In this document: positions 34,565 through 44,101 of the stretch, piece after piece
Layout of the letters: each line of letters opens with the position of its first letter
Position numbering within the stretch: the stretch's first letter is position 1
Assembly (NCBI GenBank): GCA_902791025.1
Contig: CADATZ010000001.1
Span: 186,001 to 250,000, forward strand
Direction of reading: 5' to 3'
DNA: 64,000 nucleotides
Source: an uncultured Chloroflexota bacterium
GTDB lineage: Bacteria > Chloroflexota > Anaerolineae > Anaerolineales > Anaerolineaceae
Translations under genes and position numbers: made by a program
Notes under the pieces: model-generated
Database searches by the model: none
What the model saw: only the letters and a program-made list of their open reading frames with translations
Told to the model about the DNA's origin: nothing

Positions 34565-35719
34565 ATGCATAATTTTTCTGTATATTACATTGAATCAAAT
34601 ATCGTGTGCACGATCGTATTTGGCATTTTGCTGATCCATAATCATTTTAATATAGACCGGCAGGAAAAACAAATCAAGTTTGATCATGTTCTCATTGCGT
34701 TTATGGTTTATTTCCTTGTGGATTGCTTTTGGGCTGCAATTGTAGATAATGTCATTCCGAAAACCCGCTTTACTGTGGTTACGAATGATTTCTTGATATA
34801 TGTAGTAATGGCGGCAATAACGTATTTCTGGCTGCAATATGTCCTTGCATTTGAACAGGTCCCCAACCGAAATAAACCGGTAAATCGTTTTGCTGTAATA
34901 TTTCCCTTCTTAGTTTCAACTGTGGCATTGATATTGAATTACTGCATTGCTCCGCAAATGTTGATAAATAAATCATTGAACACACTGCCTGTTTACAATA
35001 TTTATCTTGTGACCGTTCCCTACATTTATATGGCGGCGATTCTCTTTTATACAATTCGGAAAGCTCGAAAAGAGGAAAACCCGATTGAAAAGAGAAAACA
35101 CCTTTTCGTCGGATTCTTCCCGCTGATGGTAATTGTCGGCGGAATTATACAGATGGCCTTTTTTCCGTATATACCGATATTCTGCTTTACATCTTTGATT
35201 CTGATGCTCATATTCTATATTCAGTCGATTGATCAGAGAATTTCCCTTGACCCGTTGACCGGTCTCAACAACCGCGGACAATTGAGACGATATGTATCCT
35301 AATCATCAAATCTTCACCAGGAAGGTCGTATGACCGTAGTCATTATGATGGATATTGATGATTTTAAAGCGATCAATGATACTTATGGACACGCAGAAGG
35401 TGATAAAGCTCTGATAATCGTTTCTGATTCGATCAAAAAAGCAATAAACAGTCACAGCATGCCATCATTTATCGGAAGGTATGGCGGGGATGAATTTATC
35501 CTTATCATTCACCCCGTTACACTGGATGAAATAGAGCAGCTTATCAGTGAAATTCGTTCTGAAATAAAGTCTCATACTCATGAATTGCCTTATCCTTTGG
35601 CAATCAGTGTAGGGTATGACGAGCTGAGGAATAAACAGGATACGTTTCAAAATAGTATTCTGAGAGCTGATACGAAGCTTTATCAAGATAAGAAATATCG
35701 GAAAAATTACCAGAATTAA
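34565..35719 (+). pseudogene. membrane diguanylate cyclase (GGDEF) interrupted by an in-frame TAA
   Basis: The frame encodes a seven-helix membrane sensor (residues 1 to ~225) followed by a GGDEF domain. The domain begins DPLTGLNNRGQLRRYVS, then meets TAA at 35300-35302 and continues in the same frame: nine codons later MTVVIMMDIDDFKAINDTYGH and the active-site RYGGDEF follow. One C-to-T change in CAA would explain the stop. No RxxD inhibitory site is seen. An ATG at 35330 with AGGAAGG four bases before it could make the 129-residue C-terminal piece separately, but that piece lacks the start of the domain. A recent nonsense mutation, sequencing error or read-through are the options. Confidence 0.85.
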
Positions 35720-35765
35720 AAAATCTCTTTTATTATCATAATGAAAATATCCTGTAACAGTTTCT

Positions 35766-35793
35766 TTACAGAAAAATGAAAACCGCGTATAAT
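35766..35793 (+). promoter_or_regulatory. promoter of the ffh operon
   Basis: -35-like TTACAG (35766-35771), 16-bp spacer, perfect -10 TATAAT (35788-35793), 39 bp before the ffh start. Confidence 0.6.
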
Positions 35794-35831
35794 GCTTAAG
35801 GTTTTTGAACCGGACAAGAAAAGGAACACTT

Positions 35832-37151
35832 ATGTTTGAGATTTTGTCTGAACGATTTGATAAAATATTTGCCTCACTGAAACGGAAGGGAAAGCTTTCA
35901 GAAAAGGATGTGGATACCGCCATGCGGGAAGTGCGGATCGCACTGCTTGAAGCGGATGTCCATTATTCTGTCGTAAAGAAATTCATTGCTGATGTACGCG
36001 AACGAGCTATTGGCGCTGAAGTTTCCGAAGCGCTGAATCCCGGTCAGCAGGTCATTAAAATCGTAAACGAAGAACTCAAGAAAACACTCGGTGAACCTGA
36101 AAAACTGAATCTCAGCGGTGAAAAGCCGCGTGTGATCATGTTTGTTGGTCTTCAGGGTTCCGGTAAAACCACTCATTCCGCAAAAGTCGCTAATAAACTC
36201 CGGCATCAGGGAGAACGTGTTCTCCTGGTGGCAGCTGACCCGTATCGTCCCGCAGCAGTCAAACAACTGCAGACACTCGGTGAACGGATCGGTGTGGAAG
36301 TTTATTATAAGGAAGGCGTGAAACCCCCGGATCTGGCGAAGCAGGCTTATGATTACGCCAAAAGAGCCGGATTTTCCGTTATGATCGTCGATACCGCAGG
36401 CCGGTCTCAATTGGATCAGGCGCTGATGGATGAATTACAGGCGATTCAGAGAAATATTCCCATCAATGAAATTTTGCTGGTTGTAGACTCGATGATCGGT
36501 CAGGAAGCGCTGCATGTTGCGGAAGGTTTCCGTGATAATGTAAACATCACCGGTCTTGTTCTTTCCAAGATGGACGGTGACTCACGCGGTGGTGCGGCAA
36601 TTTCCATTCGCAGTGTGACCGGTGTACCGATCAAATTCATCGGTACCGGTGAAGGTATTGATGCAATTGAAGCTTATGATCCGTCACGTTTATCCTCCCG
36701 CATTTTGGGAATGGGTGATATCATTGGCTTGATTGAAAAAGCTGAAGCTGCTTTTGATGCTAACACAGAGCAGCAGGCGAAACGTATGATGAACGGTCAG
36801 TTCACATTGGAAGATTTTGCCAGCCAGCTGAAGAGCATGCGGAAAATGGGTCCTTTGAGCAAGATATTTGACATGCTGCCCGGTGATTTAGGAAAGGCAG
36901 CCCGTCAGGTGGATCCCAAAGAAGCCGAAAAATCGATCAAAACAACTGAAGCGATCCTCAGTTCTATGACAGCTTATGAACGGCGCCACCCGGATGTGCT
37001 GAACGCCAGCCGCAAGCGCAGGATCGCGGCGGGTTCCGGCGTGGATGTTCCGGCAGTCAACAGGCTGCTGAAACAGTTCCGCGACTCGCAGAAAATGATG
37101 AAAATGGTAAAAAAGACAGGCGGAAAGGGTCTTTCCAACCTGTTTCACTGA
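35832..37151 (+). CDS. ffh: signal recognition particle protein Ffh
   Basis: SRP54 GTPase of 439 residues that binds 4.5S RNA and signal sequences of nascent membrane proteins. The N domain helices lead into the G domain: GLQGSGKTTHSAK (G1), DPYRPAAVKQL, VDTAGRSQLD (G3), LSKMDGDSRGGAA (G4) and FIGTGE. The C-terminal M domain is methionine-rich (QAKRMMNGQF, LKSMRKMGPLSKIFDMLP, GSGVDVPAVNRLLKQF). The ATG at 35832 follows AAAAGGAAC; a nine-residue upstream extension lacks family residues. It heads the operon with rpsP, KH protein and rimM. The assignment is firm. Confidence 0.97.
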   Translation: MFEILSERFDKIFASLKRKGKLSEKDVDTAMREVRIALLEADVHYSVVKKFIADVRERAIGAEVSEALNPGQQVIKIVNEELKKTLGEPEKLNLSGEKPRVIMFVGLQGSGKTTHSAKVANKLRHQGERVLLVAADPYRPAAVKQLQTLGERIGVEVYYKEGVKPPDLAKQAYDYAKRAGFSVMIVDTAGRSQLDQALMDELQAIQRNIPINEILLVVDSMIGQEALHVAEGFRDNVNITGLVLSKMDGDSRGGAAISIRSVTGVPIKFIGTGEGIDAIEAYDPSRLSSRILGMGDIIGLIEKAEAAFDANTEQQAKRMMNGQFTLEDFASQLKSMRKMGPLSKIFDMLPGDLGKAARQVDPKEAEKSIKTTEAILSSMTAYERRHPDVLNASRKRRIAAGSGVDVPAVNRLLKQFRDSQKMMKMVKKTGGKGLSNLFH

Positions 37152-37257
37152 GCCTCAGACCATATTACTTTGACCCGGGCACATCCCTTCAGTGCCAACC
37201 CTCGGTGATAATGGCGTCAGGCAGCTTTTGAAAATAAAATATAGGAGAAACCTTAGA

Positions 37258-37614
37258 ATGGTTAAAATTCGTTTACGTCGTCAAGGCTTGAAAAAGCAAG
37301 CTTCCTTTCGTCTCGTCGCAGCCGACAAAGAAAGTCCGCGCAATGGTCGTTTCCTTGAAATTCTTGGCAGCTACAACCCCCGCACCGAACCTTTCACTTT
37401 TGATGTGAAAGAAGACCGCATTTACTATTGGCTCTCCGTTGGTGCACAGCCGAGTGAATCCGTTGCGAAACTGTTCAAATCAGTCGGTTTGGATGAACGC
37501 TGGGCTCGTGTCAAGGCTGGGGAAGACATCGAAAAGGTTTTGGAAGAAGCAAAAGCCTACTATGCAAACCGCCCCGTTGAAAAGAGAACCCGCGTCGCTG
37601 CTGCTCACAAATAA
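37258..37614 (+). CDS. rpsP: 30S ribosomal protein S16
   Basis: 118 residues. It starts MVKIRLRRQGLKKQASFR, with the conserved ADKESPRNGRFLEILGSYNPRTEP and QPSESVAKLFKSVGLDERW. S16 is a primary assembly protein of the 30S subunit. The C-terminus is about 30 residues longer than the shortest bacterial S16, with a basic tail. The ATG at 37258 follows TAGGAG; the open frame upstream carries no family sequence. It sits between ffh and the KH-domain gene, the usual order. Confidence 0.97.
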   Translation: MVKIRLRRQGLKKQASFRLVAADKESPRNGRFLEILGSYNPRTEPFTFDVKEDRIYYWLSVGAQPSESVAKLFKSVGLDERWARVKAGEDIEKVLEEAKAYYANRPVEKRTRVAAAHK

Positions 37615-37636
37615 TTATCAGTGAAAGAGAGTACCA

Positions 37637-37909
37637 GTGCAGAGAAATAATTCCGCGAAAGTTGACCATGCAAAAGACCTTGTGGAATATATTGCACTTT
37701 CACTGGTGGATGATCCGAGCAGCGTGCAAGTTTCCCAGGAAAGAAATGGTGGACGTGTTCGCTTAGAACTTCATGTTGCAAAGGAAGACATGGGAAGAAT
37801 TATCGGTAAGAACGGGCGAGTTGCCAATTCGATCCGGACTCTTCTGCGTGTCACTTCTGCCAGAGACGGAAGACAGGTCACCCTGGATGTGATGGAGCCT
37901 GAAGCATAA
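37637..37909 (+). CDS. khpA: KH-domain RNA-binding protein (KhpA)
   Basis: A 90-residue single type-KH protein found between rpsP and rimM in many bacteria. It has LVEYIALSLVDDP near the start and the RNA-binding GRIIGKNGRVANSIRTLL loop. It binds RNA, in some species with KhpB, and affects cell size and ribosome maturation. The start is GTG at 37637; no ATG lies ahead of the conserved region, and the Shine-Dalgarno is weak, so coupling to rpsP is likely. One base separates it from rimM. Confidence 0.92.
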   Translation: MQRNNSAKVDHAKDLVEYIALSLVDDPSSVQVSQERNGGRVRLELHVAKEDMGRIIGKNGRVANSIRTLLRVTSARDGRQVTLDVMEPEA

Positions 37910-37910
37910 T

Positions 37911-38477
37911 ATGGCAATGTCTTCCAGTGCAGAACGAGGTAATGCAAACAATAATAATCAGGGCTCGCTGGAAATCAGCGGGCCTGAATTTATTTGTATC
38001 GGGAAGGTCCATCGGGCTCACGGTATCAAAGGTGATGTCGTTCTGGATCCGATGACTGATTTTCCGGAACGGATCCGACGTGGAAAAACGGTTTATATGG
38101 GCGAGGATCATCTGCCGTTGACTGTTGCAAGGGTTCGCCAGAAACAGCCTTTCCTTTTAGTTGGGTTCAAGGAAATAGAAGACGAAACAAAGGCTTCTGA
38201 ATTTCGTAACACGTATTTATATGTAAAAACTACTGATTTGCCAAAGCTTCCGGAGGGTGAATATTACTTTCATCAACTGATCGGTTTGAATGCCGTCAAC
38301 ATGAATGAAGAAAAAATCGGTATTTTATCCGAAATTCTTGAGACCGGTGCAAATGATGTTTATGTGATACGAAAAAATGATGGCAGTGAAGAACTGGTTC
38401 CGGATGTACCTCAGTTTATTCGTCAGATCGATATTGATAATCATTTTATCAAAATTGATTTTCCTGAATGGATATGA
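37911..38477 (+). CDS. rimM: 16S rRNA processing protein RimM
   Basis: 188 residues, a 30S maturation factor that binds S19. The N-terminal beta barrel has ICIGKVHRAHGIKGDVVLDP, followed by LVGFKEIEDETKASEFRNTYLYV. The C-terminal PRC-barrel has YYFHQLIGLNAVN, GANDVYVIR and LVPDVPQFIRQID. A ~25-residue Asn/Ser-rich leader (AERGNANNNNQG) before the core is unusual but in frame with the ATG at 37911. The end overlaps dprA by 10 bases. trmD, often next, is not here. Confidence 0.95.
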   Translation: MAMSSSAERGNANNNNQGSLEISGPEFICIGKVHRAHGIKGDVVLDPMTDFPERIRRGKTVYMGEDHLPLTVARVRQKQPFLLVGFKEIEDETKASEFRNTYLYVKTTDLPKLPEGEYYFHQLIGLNAVNMNEEKIGILSEILETGANDVYVIRKNDGSEELVPDVPQFIRQIDIDNHFIKIDFPEWI

Positions 38478-39583
38478 CAATAGATTCAGATAAGCCCTAT
38501 TGGGTGGCATTTAACCATATCAATGGAATAGGAGCTGTAAGAACCGGACAGCTCCTGAAACGGTTTGAAACCCTGCGGGAGGCCTGGAAAGCTTCGAAAA
38601 CGGATTTACAATTTGCCGGAATAACGGAGAATTTGGCAGAACAAATCATTTATTTCCGCAGTAAAACGAACCCACAGGAGCTTACGGAGTCTATTCTTGC
38701 CCGAAACATCAAAATCAGTATCCGTACGGAAGATGATTATCCCCATCTTTTGAAAGAAATTGATAACCCTCCGACAGTTTTATATTATGTCGGAAAGCTT
38801 CCTGAACAGTCAATGAAGCTGATGGCAATTGTCGGGACGCGGAAAATGACATCATACGGTCAGAATGTGGCTGAAGAATTAGGACGTTTTCTTTCAGATA
38901 ATGGCATCGGGGTAGTCAGCGGACTCGCCCGCGGCATTGACGGTGCGGCTCAAGGAGCAGTGGTAAATAATGGTGGCTATACGTATGCCATATTAGGATG
39001 TGGTGTGGATCATATTTATCCGCCGGAGCATCGCAATCTCGCGAGAATGATCGTACGAAATGGCGCTGTCATCAGCGAATATGCACCCGGAACACATCCT
39101 GACAGGACGAATTTTCCCCAGCGGAACAGAATCATTTCCGGAATGAGCAGCGGTGTGATCATTGTAGAAGCAGGAGAGAAATCCGGTTCATTGATCACAG
39201 CCCGATTTGCAGCCGAACAAGGACGGGAGGTTTTTGTTGTCCCGGGGAATGTAACGGCAATTCAATCACGCGGCGCAAACAGGTTGATTCGAGACGGCGC
39301 AAGGCCTTTTTACGAGAAACGTGAAATTTTGGAGTTTCTTGAGACTTGGCAAGCTCAGGAACCACAAAAGATGAACAAACCTCTCCAACAGGCTTTTAGT
39401 ACTCCGGAAGAAAAAATCATACTTACTCTGATAACAGATGAACCATTGCATATCGATGAAATCGTTCGAAAAAGCGGCCTTCCGCTTAGTAAAGTTTCAT
39501 CTTCCATTGTATTATTAGAACTAAAGGGCTTGGTCCTTGAAACTGCTCCGCAAACATATCAGAAAACACATGAATTATTTTAG
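38468..39583 (+). CDS. dprA: DNA processing protein DprA
   Basis: 371 residues. It loads RecA on single-stranded DNA in natural transformation and is widespread even in bacteria not known to be competent. An N-terminal helix-hairpin-like part (FNHINGIGAVRTGQLLKRF) precedes the Rossmann-like DprA/Smf domain with AIVGTRKMTSYG, VVSGLARGIDGAAQGA, AILGCGVDHIYPPEH, FPQRNRIISGMS and AGEKSGSLITARFA. The C-terminal ~65 residues form the winged-helix DprA domain (IILTLITDEPLHIDEIVRKS). The start ATG lies inside the end of rimM, so it is translationally coupled. The assignment is firm. Confidence 0.95.
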   Translation: MDMTIDSDKPYWVAFNHINGIGAVRTGQLLKRFETLREAWKASKTDLQFAGITENLAEQIIYFRSKTNPQELTESILARNIKISIRTEDDYPHLLKEIDNPPTVLYYVGKLPEQSMKLMAIVGTRKMTSYGQNVAEELGRFLSDNGIGVVSGLARGIDGAAQGAVVNNGGYTYAILGCGVDHIYPPEHRNLARMIVRNGAVISEYAPGTHPDRTNFPQRNRIISGMSSGVIIVEAGEKSGSLITARFAAEQGREVFVVPGNVTAIQSRGANRLIRDGARPFYEKREILEFLETWQAQEPQKMNKPLQQAFSTPEEKIILTLITDEPLHIDEIVRKSGLPLSKVSSSIVLLELKGLVLETAPQTYQKTHELF

Positions 39584-39592
39584 GGGGTATCA

Positions 39593-40711
39593 ATGTCTGC
39601 AAGTTATCTGAATGAACAGGATCAGAACCGATTTTATGCGGTCATTATGGCAGGTGGCGGTGGTACCCGTCTTTGGCCATGGTCCCGAAAAGGACAGACC
39701 AAACAAATGCTTCGAATCGTAGGAGAGCGGTCCATGTTTCAGATCACGATCGACCGGATCAGGAATTTGATCAGCACTGATAACATGATGGTGATAACAA
39801 CTGCGGACCAGGCTGAAAAACTGGAAAAACAGGCAGATGAAATCGCTCATGAGAATTATATTCTTGAGCCTATGCCCAGAGGAACCGCATCTGTCGTTGG
39901 CATGGCAGCAATCCAACTGCTTTCGCGTAATAAAGATGCTGTGATGGCAATATTGACTGCTGATCATTACATTCGTAACGTTGAATATTTCCGGAGCCTG
40001 TTAGAAACTGCCTTTATGGAAGCTGAGAAAGGACATCTGGTCACTTTAGGAATCGAACCGACTTTCCCCTCAACCGGGATGGGATATATTGAGCAAGGTG
40101 AATTGATTGAAAGTGAAGGCGGAAACCCGGTTCATAAGGTGATCCGGTTTTGTGAAAAGCCGGATCACGATACTGCTGAAGCGTTTCTGTCTTCCGGTAA
40201 CTATTCCTGGAACTCCGGCATGTTCATATGGAGAGCGGATCGTATTTTAGATGAAATCAAAAAGGATCTGCCGGAGCTCTATGATAAATTGATAGAAATT
40301 TATCCAACCATCGGGACAAAAGCATATGATGAGAAGGTGTCGGAAATATGGCCGACGATCTATCCGCAAACGATCGATTACGGTGTAATGGAAAAAGCGG
40401 ATGATGTCGTTGTGCTGCCGGCAAAAGGATTAGGCTGGAATGATATCGGTTCCTGGGAATCTATTTATGACGTGTTGGATGAAGATGAAAATGGAAATAT
40501 CCATATTAACTGCCGTTCCCTTCATCTGGATTCCAATGGAGTCTTGTCCTGCTCCGAAAACAAAGATAAAATGATTATCACTGTAGGGATGAAAGATGTT
40601 GTGGTCGTTGAGACGGATAAGGCTGTAATGGTTTGCCCGAAAAAAGATACACAGCGTGTGAAAGAAATTGTGCAATACCTGAAAGATAACGGTCTGGAAT
40701 TGTACCTGTAA
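39593..40711 (+). CDS. manC: mannose-1-phosphate guanylyltransferase
   Basis: 372 residues, makes GDP-mannose from GTP and mannose-1-phosphate. The nucleotidyltransferase signature VIMAGGGGTRLWPWSR is near the start, followed by EPMPRGTA, ILTADHYI, KVIRFCEKPD, NSGMFIWRAD, and IDYGVMEK with GWNDIGSW near the end. It has the single-domain form without the isomerase part of bifunctional ManC/AlgA. GDP-mannose would feed surface glycans such as those made by the glycosyltransferases at 57-63 kb (inference). The ATG at 39593 follows AGGGGGT. Confidence 0.93.
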   Translation: MSASYLNEQDQNRFYAVIMAGGGGTRLWPWSRKGQTKQMLRIVGERSMFQITIDRIRNLISTDNMMVITTADQAEKLEKQADEIAHENYILEPMPRGTASVVGMAAIQLLSRNKDAVMAILTADHYIRNVEYFRSLLETAFMEAEKGHLVTLGIEPTFPSTGMGYIEQGELIESEGGNPVHKVIRFCEKPDHDTAEAFLSSGNYSWNSGMFIWRADRILDEIKKDLPELYDKLIEIYPTIGTKAYDEKVSEIWPTIYPQTIDYGVMEKADDVVVLPAKGLGWNDIGSWESIYDVLDEDENGNIHINCRSLHLDSNGVLSCSENKDKMIITVGMKDVVVVETDKAVMVCPKKDTQRVKEIVQYLKDNGLELYL

Positions 40712-40729
40712 AGAGAGGAGAACAATTCA

Positions 40730-43138
40730 TTGGAAGCATATTGTATGAAATGCAAAGAAAAGCGGGAGATGAAAGATCCTGTCCCGACTTTTACCGCAAC
40801 CGGTACTCCGATGACACGTGGAGTCTGTCCTGTTTGCGGAACCAATATGATTAAGATGGGGAAAACACCGGAGCATGAGGGTTTGGAAAAGCCGGTAGTT
40901 GAAAAGAAAACTATAAAACCGGCAGCGAAAAAATCATCTGCATCTGCAAAAACAACGAAATCAAAGAAATCATCCGGATCGAAAAGTACCGCAAAAAAAT
41001 CAACAAGTGTACATATCGGTAAAAATCAAAGTTTGGTGATCGTGGAATCACCAGCAAAAGCCCGGACTGTGGGACGATTTTTGGGAAAAGATTATGTCGT
41101 TCGGGCTTCTGTGGGGCATGTACGTGATCTGAACAAATACACGATGTCAATCGATGTTGAGCATAATTTTGCACCGAAATATTATGTACCAAAAGAAAAA
41201 AAGGAACTCGTTCAGGAGTTGACTGATCTTTCTGCCGGTGCAAAGAAAGTGTACCTGGCAACAGACCCTGACCGAGAAGGAGAAGCAATTGCCTGGCATT
41301 TGCTGGAAGCAGCAAAAATCGATCCGAAGAAATCAGAACGAGTCGTATTTCACGAAATTACAGAGCCTGCAATCAATGAAGCATTCAGCCATCCCGGAAA
41401 AGTGAACATGGATCTGGTGGATGCGCAGCAGGCAAGGCGTGTCTTGGATCGTCTTGTCGGGTACAGTCTGAGTCCGCTGCTGATGAAAAAGGTCCATCAG
41501 CGTAATCTCTCCGCAGGACGGGTGCAGTCCGTCGCTTTGAAACTGGTTGTCGATCGTGAACGGGAGATTCAGAATTTTGTTCCAAGAGAATATTGGACGA
41601 TCAAAGCAGAACTGACGCCGGAAAACGGTAAAGAATCTTACATAACCCAGCTCGCAAAGATCAACAAAAAGGATCCTGAGCTTAATAATGAAGAACAGGT
41701 CAATGGACATCTTGCTAATCTCAAAGCAGCCGACTATAAAATTATTTCTTTGAAAGAAGGGGAAAAGAAACGACGGCCTTATCCGCCATTCACCACTTCC
41801 ACATTGCAGCAGGAAGCTTCCCGACGGCTTGGGTTTTCCTCAAAGAAAACGATGATGATCGCACAGCAGCTTTATGAAGGTTTGAATATTGGGGAGGAAG
41901 GCAGTGTCGGTTTGATCACCTATATGCGAACCGACTCTACAAATATTTCACCTGTGGCTCAAAATGAAGCGAAGGAATACATTACAGCTGTTCACGGGAA
42001 AGCTTTCGTTCCGGAAAAACCACCAGTTTATACAAAAAAAGCAAAAGGTGCACAGGAAGCTCATGAAGCTGTTCGCCCGACCAGTGTGCTGCGTGTTCCG
42101 GATAAAGTAAAAGAACATCTGGAAAAAGATCAATACCGTCTATATCAATTGATCTGGCAGCGCTTTATCGCTTCACAAATGGCTGATGCACGTTACAAGA
42201 CAGAAACCGTTGAAGTTGAAGCTGTGAAAGAAAACAATTATCTTTTCCGTGCTTCAGGTCAGAAAGTTATTTTCCCCGGTTTCCTGATCGTTTATGCCGA
42301 TATCATGGACGAGGATAATAAAGAAGAAGAGGAAAACACGATTTTCCCGAACGGTCTTGCGGAAGGACAGAAACAAAACCTGAAAAAGCTTATCCCGGAT
42401 CAGCACTTTACACAACCGCCAAGCCGTTATACAGAAGCGACACTCGTCCGTGCTATGGAAGAAAACGGAATCGGCAGACCATCTACTTATGCCTCTATCA
42501 TTTCCACAATCGAAGGCCGGAATTATGTCAATGTGGAAAAGCGCCATCTGGTCCCGACTGAAATCGGGTTTACCGTGAACGATCTTCTTTCCGGTCATTT
42601 TGATGAGATCATGGATATAGGCTTTACGTCCCAAATGGAAAACGAGCTTGATCAAATCGCTGAGGGTGAAAAGCCCTGGGTGGATGTGATACAGCAATTT
42701 TATGATACATTCCAGCCGGAGCTTGAAAAGGCAAAAGAAACAATGCCGGAACTGCCAAAAGCCGAACCGGAACCGGTTGGCCGGGATTGTCCGGACTGTG
42801 GAAAGCCCTTGGTTTACCGTCAGGGACGTTTTGGCAAATTCATCTCCTGCAGCGGTTATCCCTCTTGTCATTACACGGAAAAGCTGCAGAAACCGGTTGA
42901 AAAGCTTGGCGTTGCCTGCCCGAAGTGCGGCGGAGACCTTATCGTAAAAAGAACACGCAGGGGAAAGATCTTTTATGGCTGTGCGAATTATCCGACCTGT
43001 GATTTTGCGGAATGGAACCGTCCTATCAGTCAGCCCTGCCCTGTCTGCGGCAGTTTGATGGTAATGTCAGGAAAAAATACAGCGCAATGTACAAATGAAA
43101 CCTGTAAACATAAAGTACAGGTTGAAGAAAATCAGTAG
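40730..43138 (+). CDS. topA: DNA topoisomerase I with N-terminal zinc ribbon
   Basis: 802 residues. Type IA topoisomerase relaxing negative supercoils. Residues 1 to ~48 form a small four-Cys zinc ribbon (YCMKCKEKREM, GVCPVCGTNM), then a Lys/Ser/Ala-rich linker to ~100. The core starts LVIVESPAKARTVGRFLG (Toprim), with DPDREGEAIAWHL, VDAQQARRVLDRLVGY and the catalytic Tyr in GLITYMRTDSTNIS. Three C-terminal zinc ribbons follow (CPDCGKP, CPKCGGD, CPVCGSL). The start is TTG at 40730: an AGGAG lies nine bases upstream, and the next ATG would lose the first zinc Cys. The N-terminal ribbon is a lineage clue toward Chloroflexota. A strong terminator follows. Confidence 0.95.
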   Translation: MEAYCMKCKEKREMKDPVPTFTATGTPMTRGVCPVCGTNMIKMGKTPEHEGLEKPVVEKKTIKPAAKKSSASAKTTKSKKSSGSKSTAKKSTSVHIGKNQSLVIVESPAKARTVGRFLGKDYVVRASVGHVRDLNKYTMSIDVEHNFAPKYYVPKEKKELVQELTDLSAGAKKVYLATDPDREGEAIAWHLLEAAKIDPKKSERVVFHEITEPAINEAFSHPGKVNMDLVDAQQARRVLDRLVGYSLSPLLMKKVHQRNLSAGRVQSVALKLVVDREREIQNFVPREYWTIKAELTPENGKESYITQLAKINKKDPELNNEEQVNGHLANLKAADYKIISLKEGEKKRRPYPPFTTSTLQQEASRRLGFSSKKTMMIAQQLYEGLNIGEEGSVGLITYMRTDSTNISPVAQNEAKEYITAVHGKAFVPEKPPVYTKKAKGAQEAHEAVRPTSVLRVPDKVKEHLEKDQYRLYQLIWQRFIASQMADARYKTETVEVEAVKENNYLFRASGQKVIFPGFLIVYADIMDEDNKEEEENTIFPNGLAEGQKQNLKKLIPDQHFTQPPSRYTEATLVRAMEENGIGRPSTYASIISTIEGRNYVNVEKRHLVPTEIGFTVNDLLSGHFDEIMDIGFTSQMENELDQIAEGEKPWVDVIQQFYDTFQPELEKAKETMPELPKAEPEPVGRDCPDCGKPLVYRQGRFGKFISCSGYPSCHYTEKLQKPVEKLGVACPKCGGDLIVKRTRRGKIFYGCANYPTCDFAEWNRPISQPCPVCGSLMVMSGKNTAQCTNETCKHKVQVEENQ

Positions 43139-43148
43139 ATTGCGTATA

Positions 43149-43197
43149 GATATGACAAAAAAACTATCGGTTCTTCCGATAGTTTTTTTGTCATATC
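43149..43197. terminator. long perfect bidirectional terminator after topA
   Basis: A 22-bp perfect inverted repeat (GATATGACAAAAAAACTATCGG and its complement) around a five-base loop, with runs of A and T placed so that it can work in both directions. Confidence 0.92.
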
Positions 43198-43271
43198 AAG
43201 AAGAAAAAAACATTGTTGTGCGTAAAATATAAAGAGAATTGGACTAATAATAAAGACGGGAAAACAAAGTT

Positions 43272-44045
43272 ATGTTTGATACACATTGTCATCTGGATTT
43301 GACTGATTTTGATGAAGATCGTGATCAAGTTATTTTAAGAGCGAAAAATACCGGTTTTGATTATTTCATGATCCCCGGGATCGAGTTAGATTCAATAAAT
43401 AAAATAATTTCAATCACTGAGAAATATAAAGAAATCTATTTTGCATCTGGGATCCATCCGAATAATGCAGCAGATCTTATTGCGGAATGGGACAATTGTG
43501 TTATTGAAAACTCAAAATATGAAAAATGCAAAGCAATCGGTGAGATAGGATTGGATTATTATCGAGAATATTGTCCTCACGATGTACAGCGGGAAGTTTT
43601 TGGACGTCAATTGGAAATAGCTTCCGACCTGGAACTGCCTGTGATCATTCACTGCCGTAATGCATATGAAGATTTGTGGCCTATGCTTTCTGACTGGCTC
43701 AAAGGGGGACATTGCAGAACAGGTGTTTTTCATGCTTTTGATGAAACTTCCGTAGAGGCTATGGCAGCTGTCGAACTGGGAATGAAAATCGGGATGGGCG
43801 GCCCATATACCTATAAAAAGAAAAATGAACGTCGAATTGAAATTATACAATTGGTTCCCATCGAATCAATTTTGCTCGAAACCGACTGCCCTTATCTTAG
43901 TCCAATCCCACATCGGGGCGAACGTAATGAACCTTCCTATGCAGCGCTGACACTTGCGAAAATAGCAGAAATTAAAGGGATCTCCTACGAGGAAGCTGAT
44001 AAACAAACAACTGAAAATGGTCTTGCTTTTTTCGGTATTTTTTGA
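43272..44045 (+). CDS. tatD: TatD-family metal-dependent DNase
   Basis: A 257-residue TIM-barrel hydrolase. Metal ligands are seen in FDTHCHLD, the Glu of AIGEIGLDYYRE, the His of PVIIHCRNA and GVFHAF, and the Asp of LLETDCPYLSP. The GIHPNNA segment is also typical. TatD enzymes act on DNA 3' ends and on D-aminoacyl or repair substrates. The first Met at 43272 precedes the HxH motif at normal distance. Gene separated from topA by a terminator. The C-terminal ENGLAFFGIF is complete, so the gene is full length. Confidence 0.93.
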   Translation: MFDTHCHLDLTDFDEDRDQVILRAKNTGFDYFMIPGIELDSINKIISITEKYKEIYFASGIHPNNAADLIAEWDNCVIENSKYEKCKAIGEIGLDYYREYCPHDVQREVFGRQLEIASDLELPVIIHCRNAYEDLWPMLSDWLKGGHCRTGVFHAFDETSVEAMAAVELGMKIGMGGPYTYKKKNERRIEIIQLVPIESILLETDCPYLSPIPHRGERNEPSYAALTLAKIAEIKGISYEEADKQTTENGLAFFGIF

Positions 44046-44101
44046 TAAAAATAAAGTACGAGATAACGATTAAAATCTTTATCAAATTTCCGGAGTGATC
44101 T

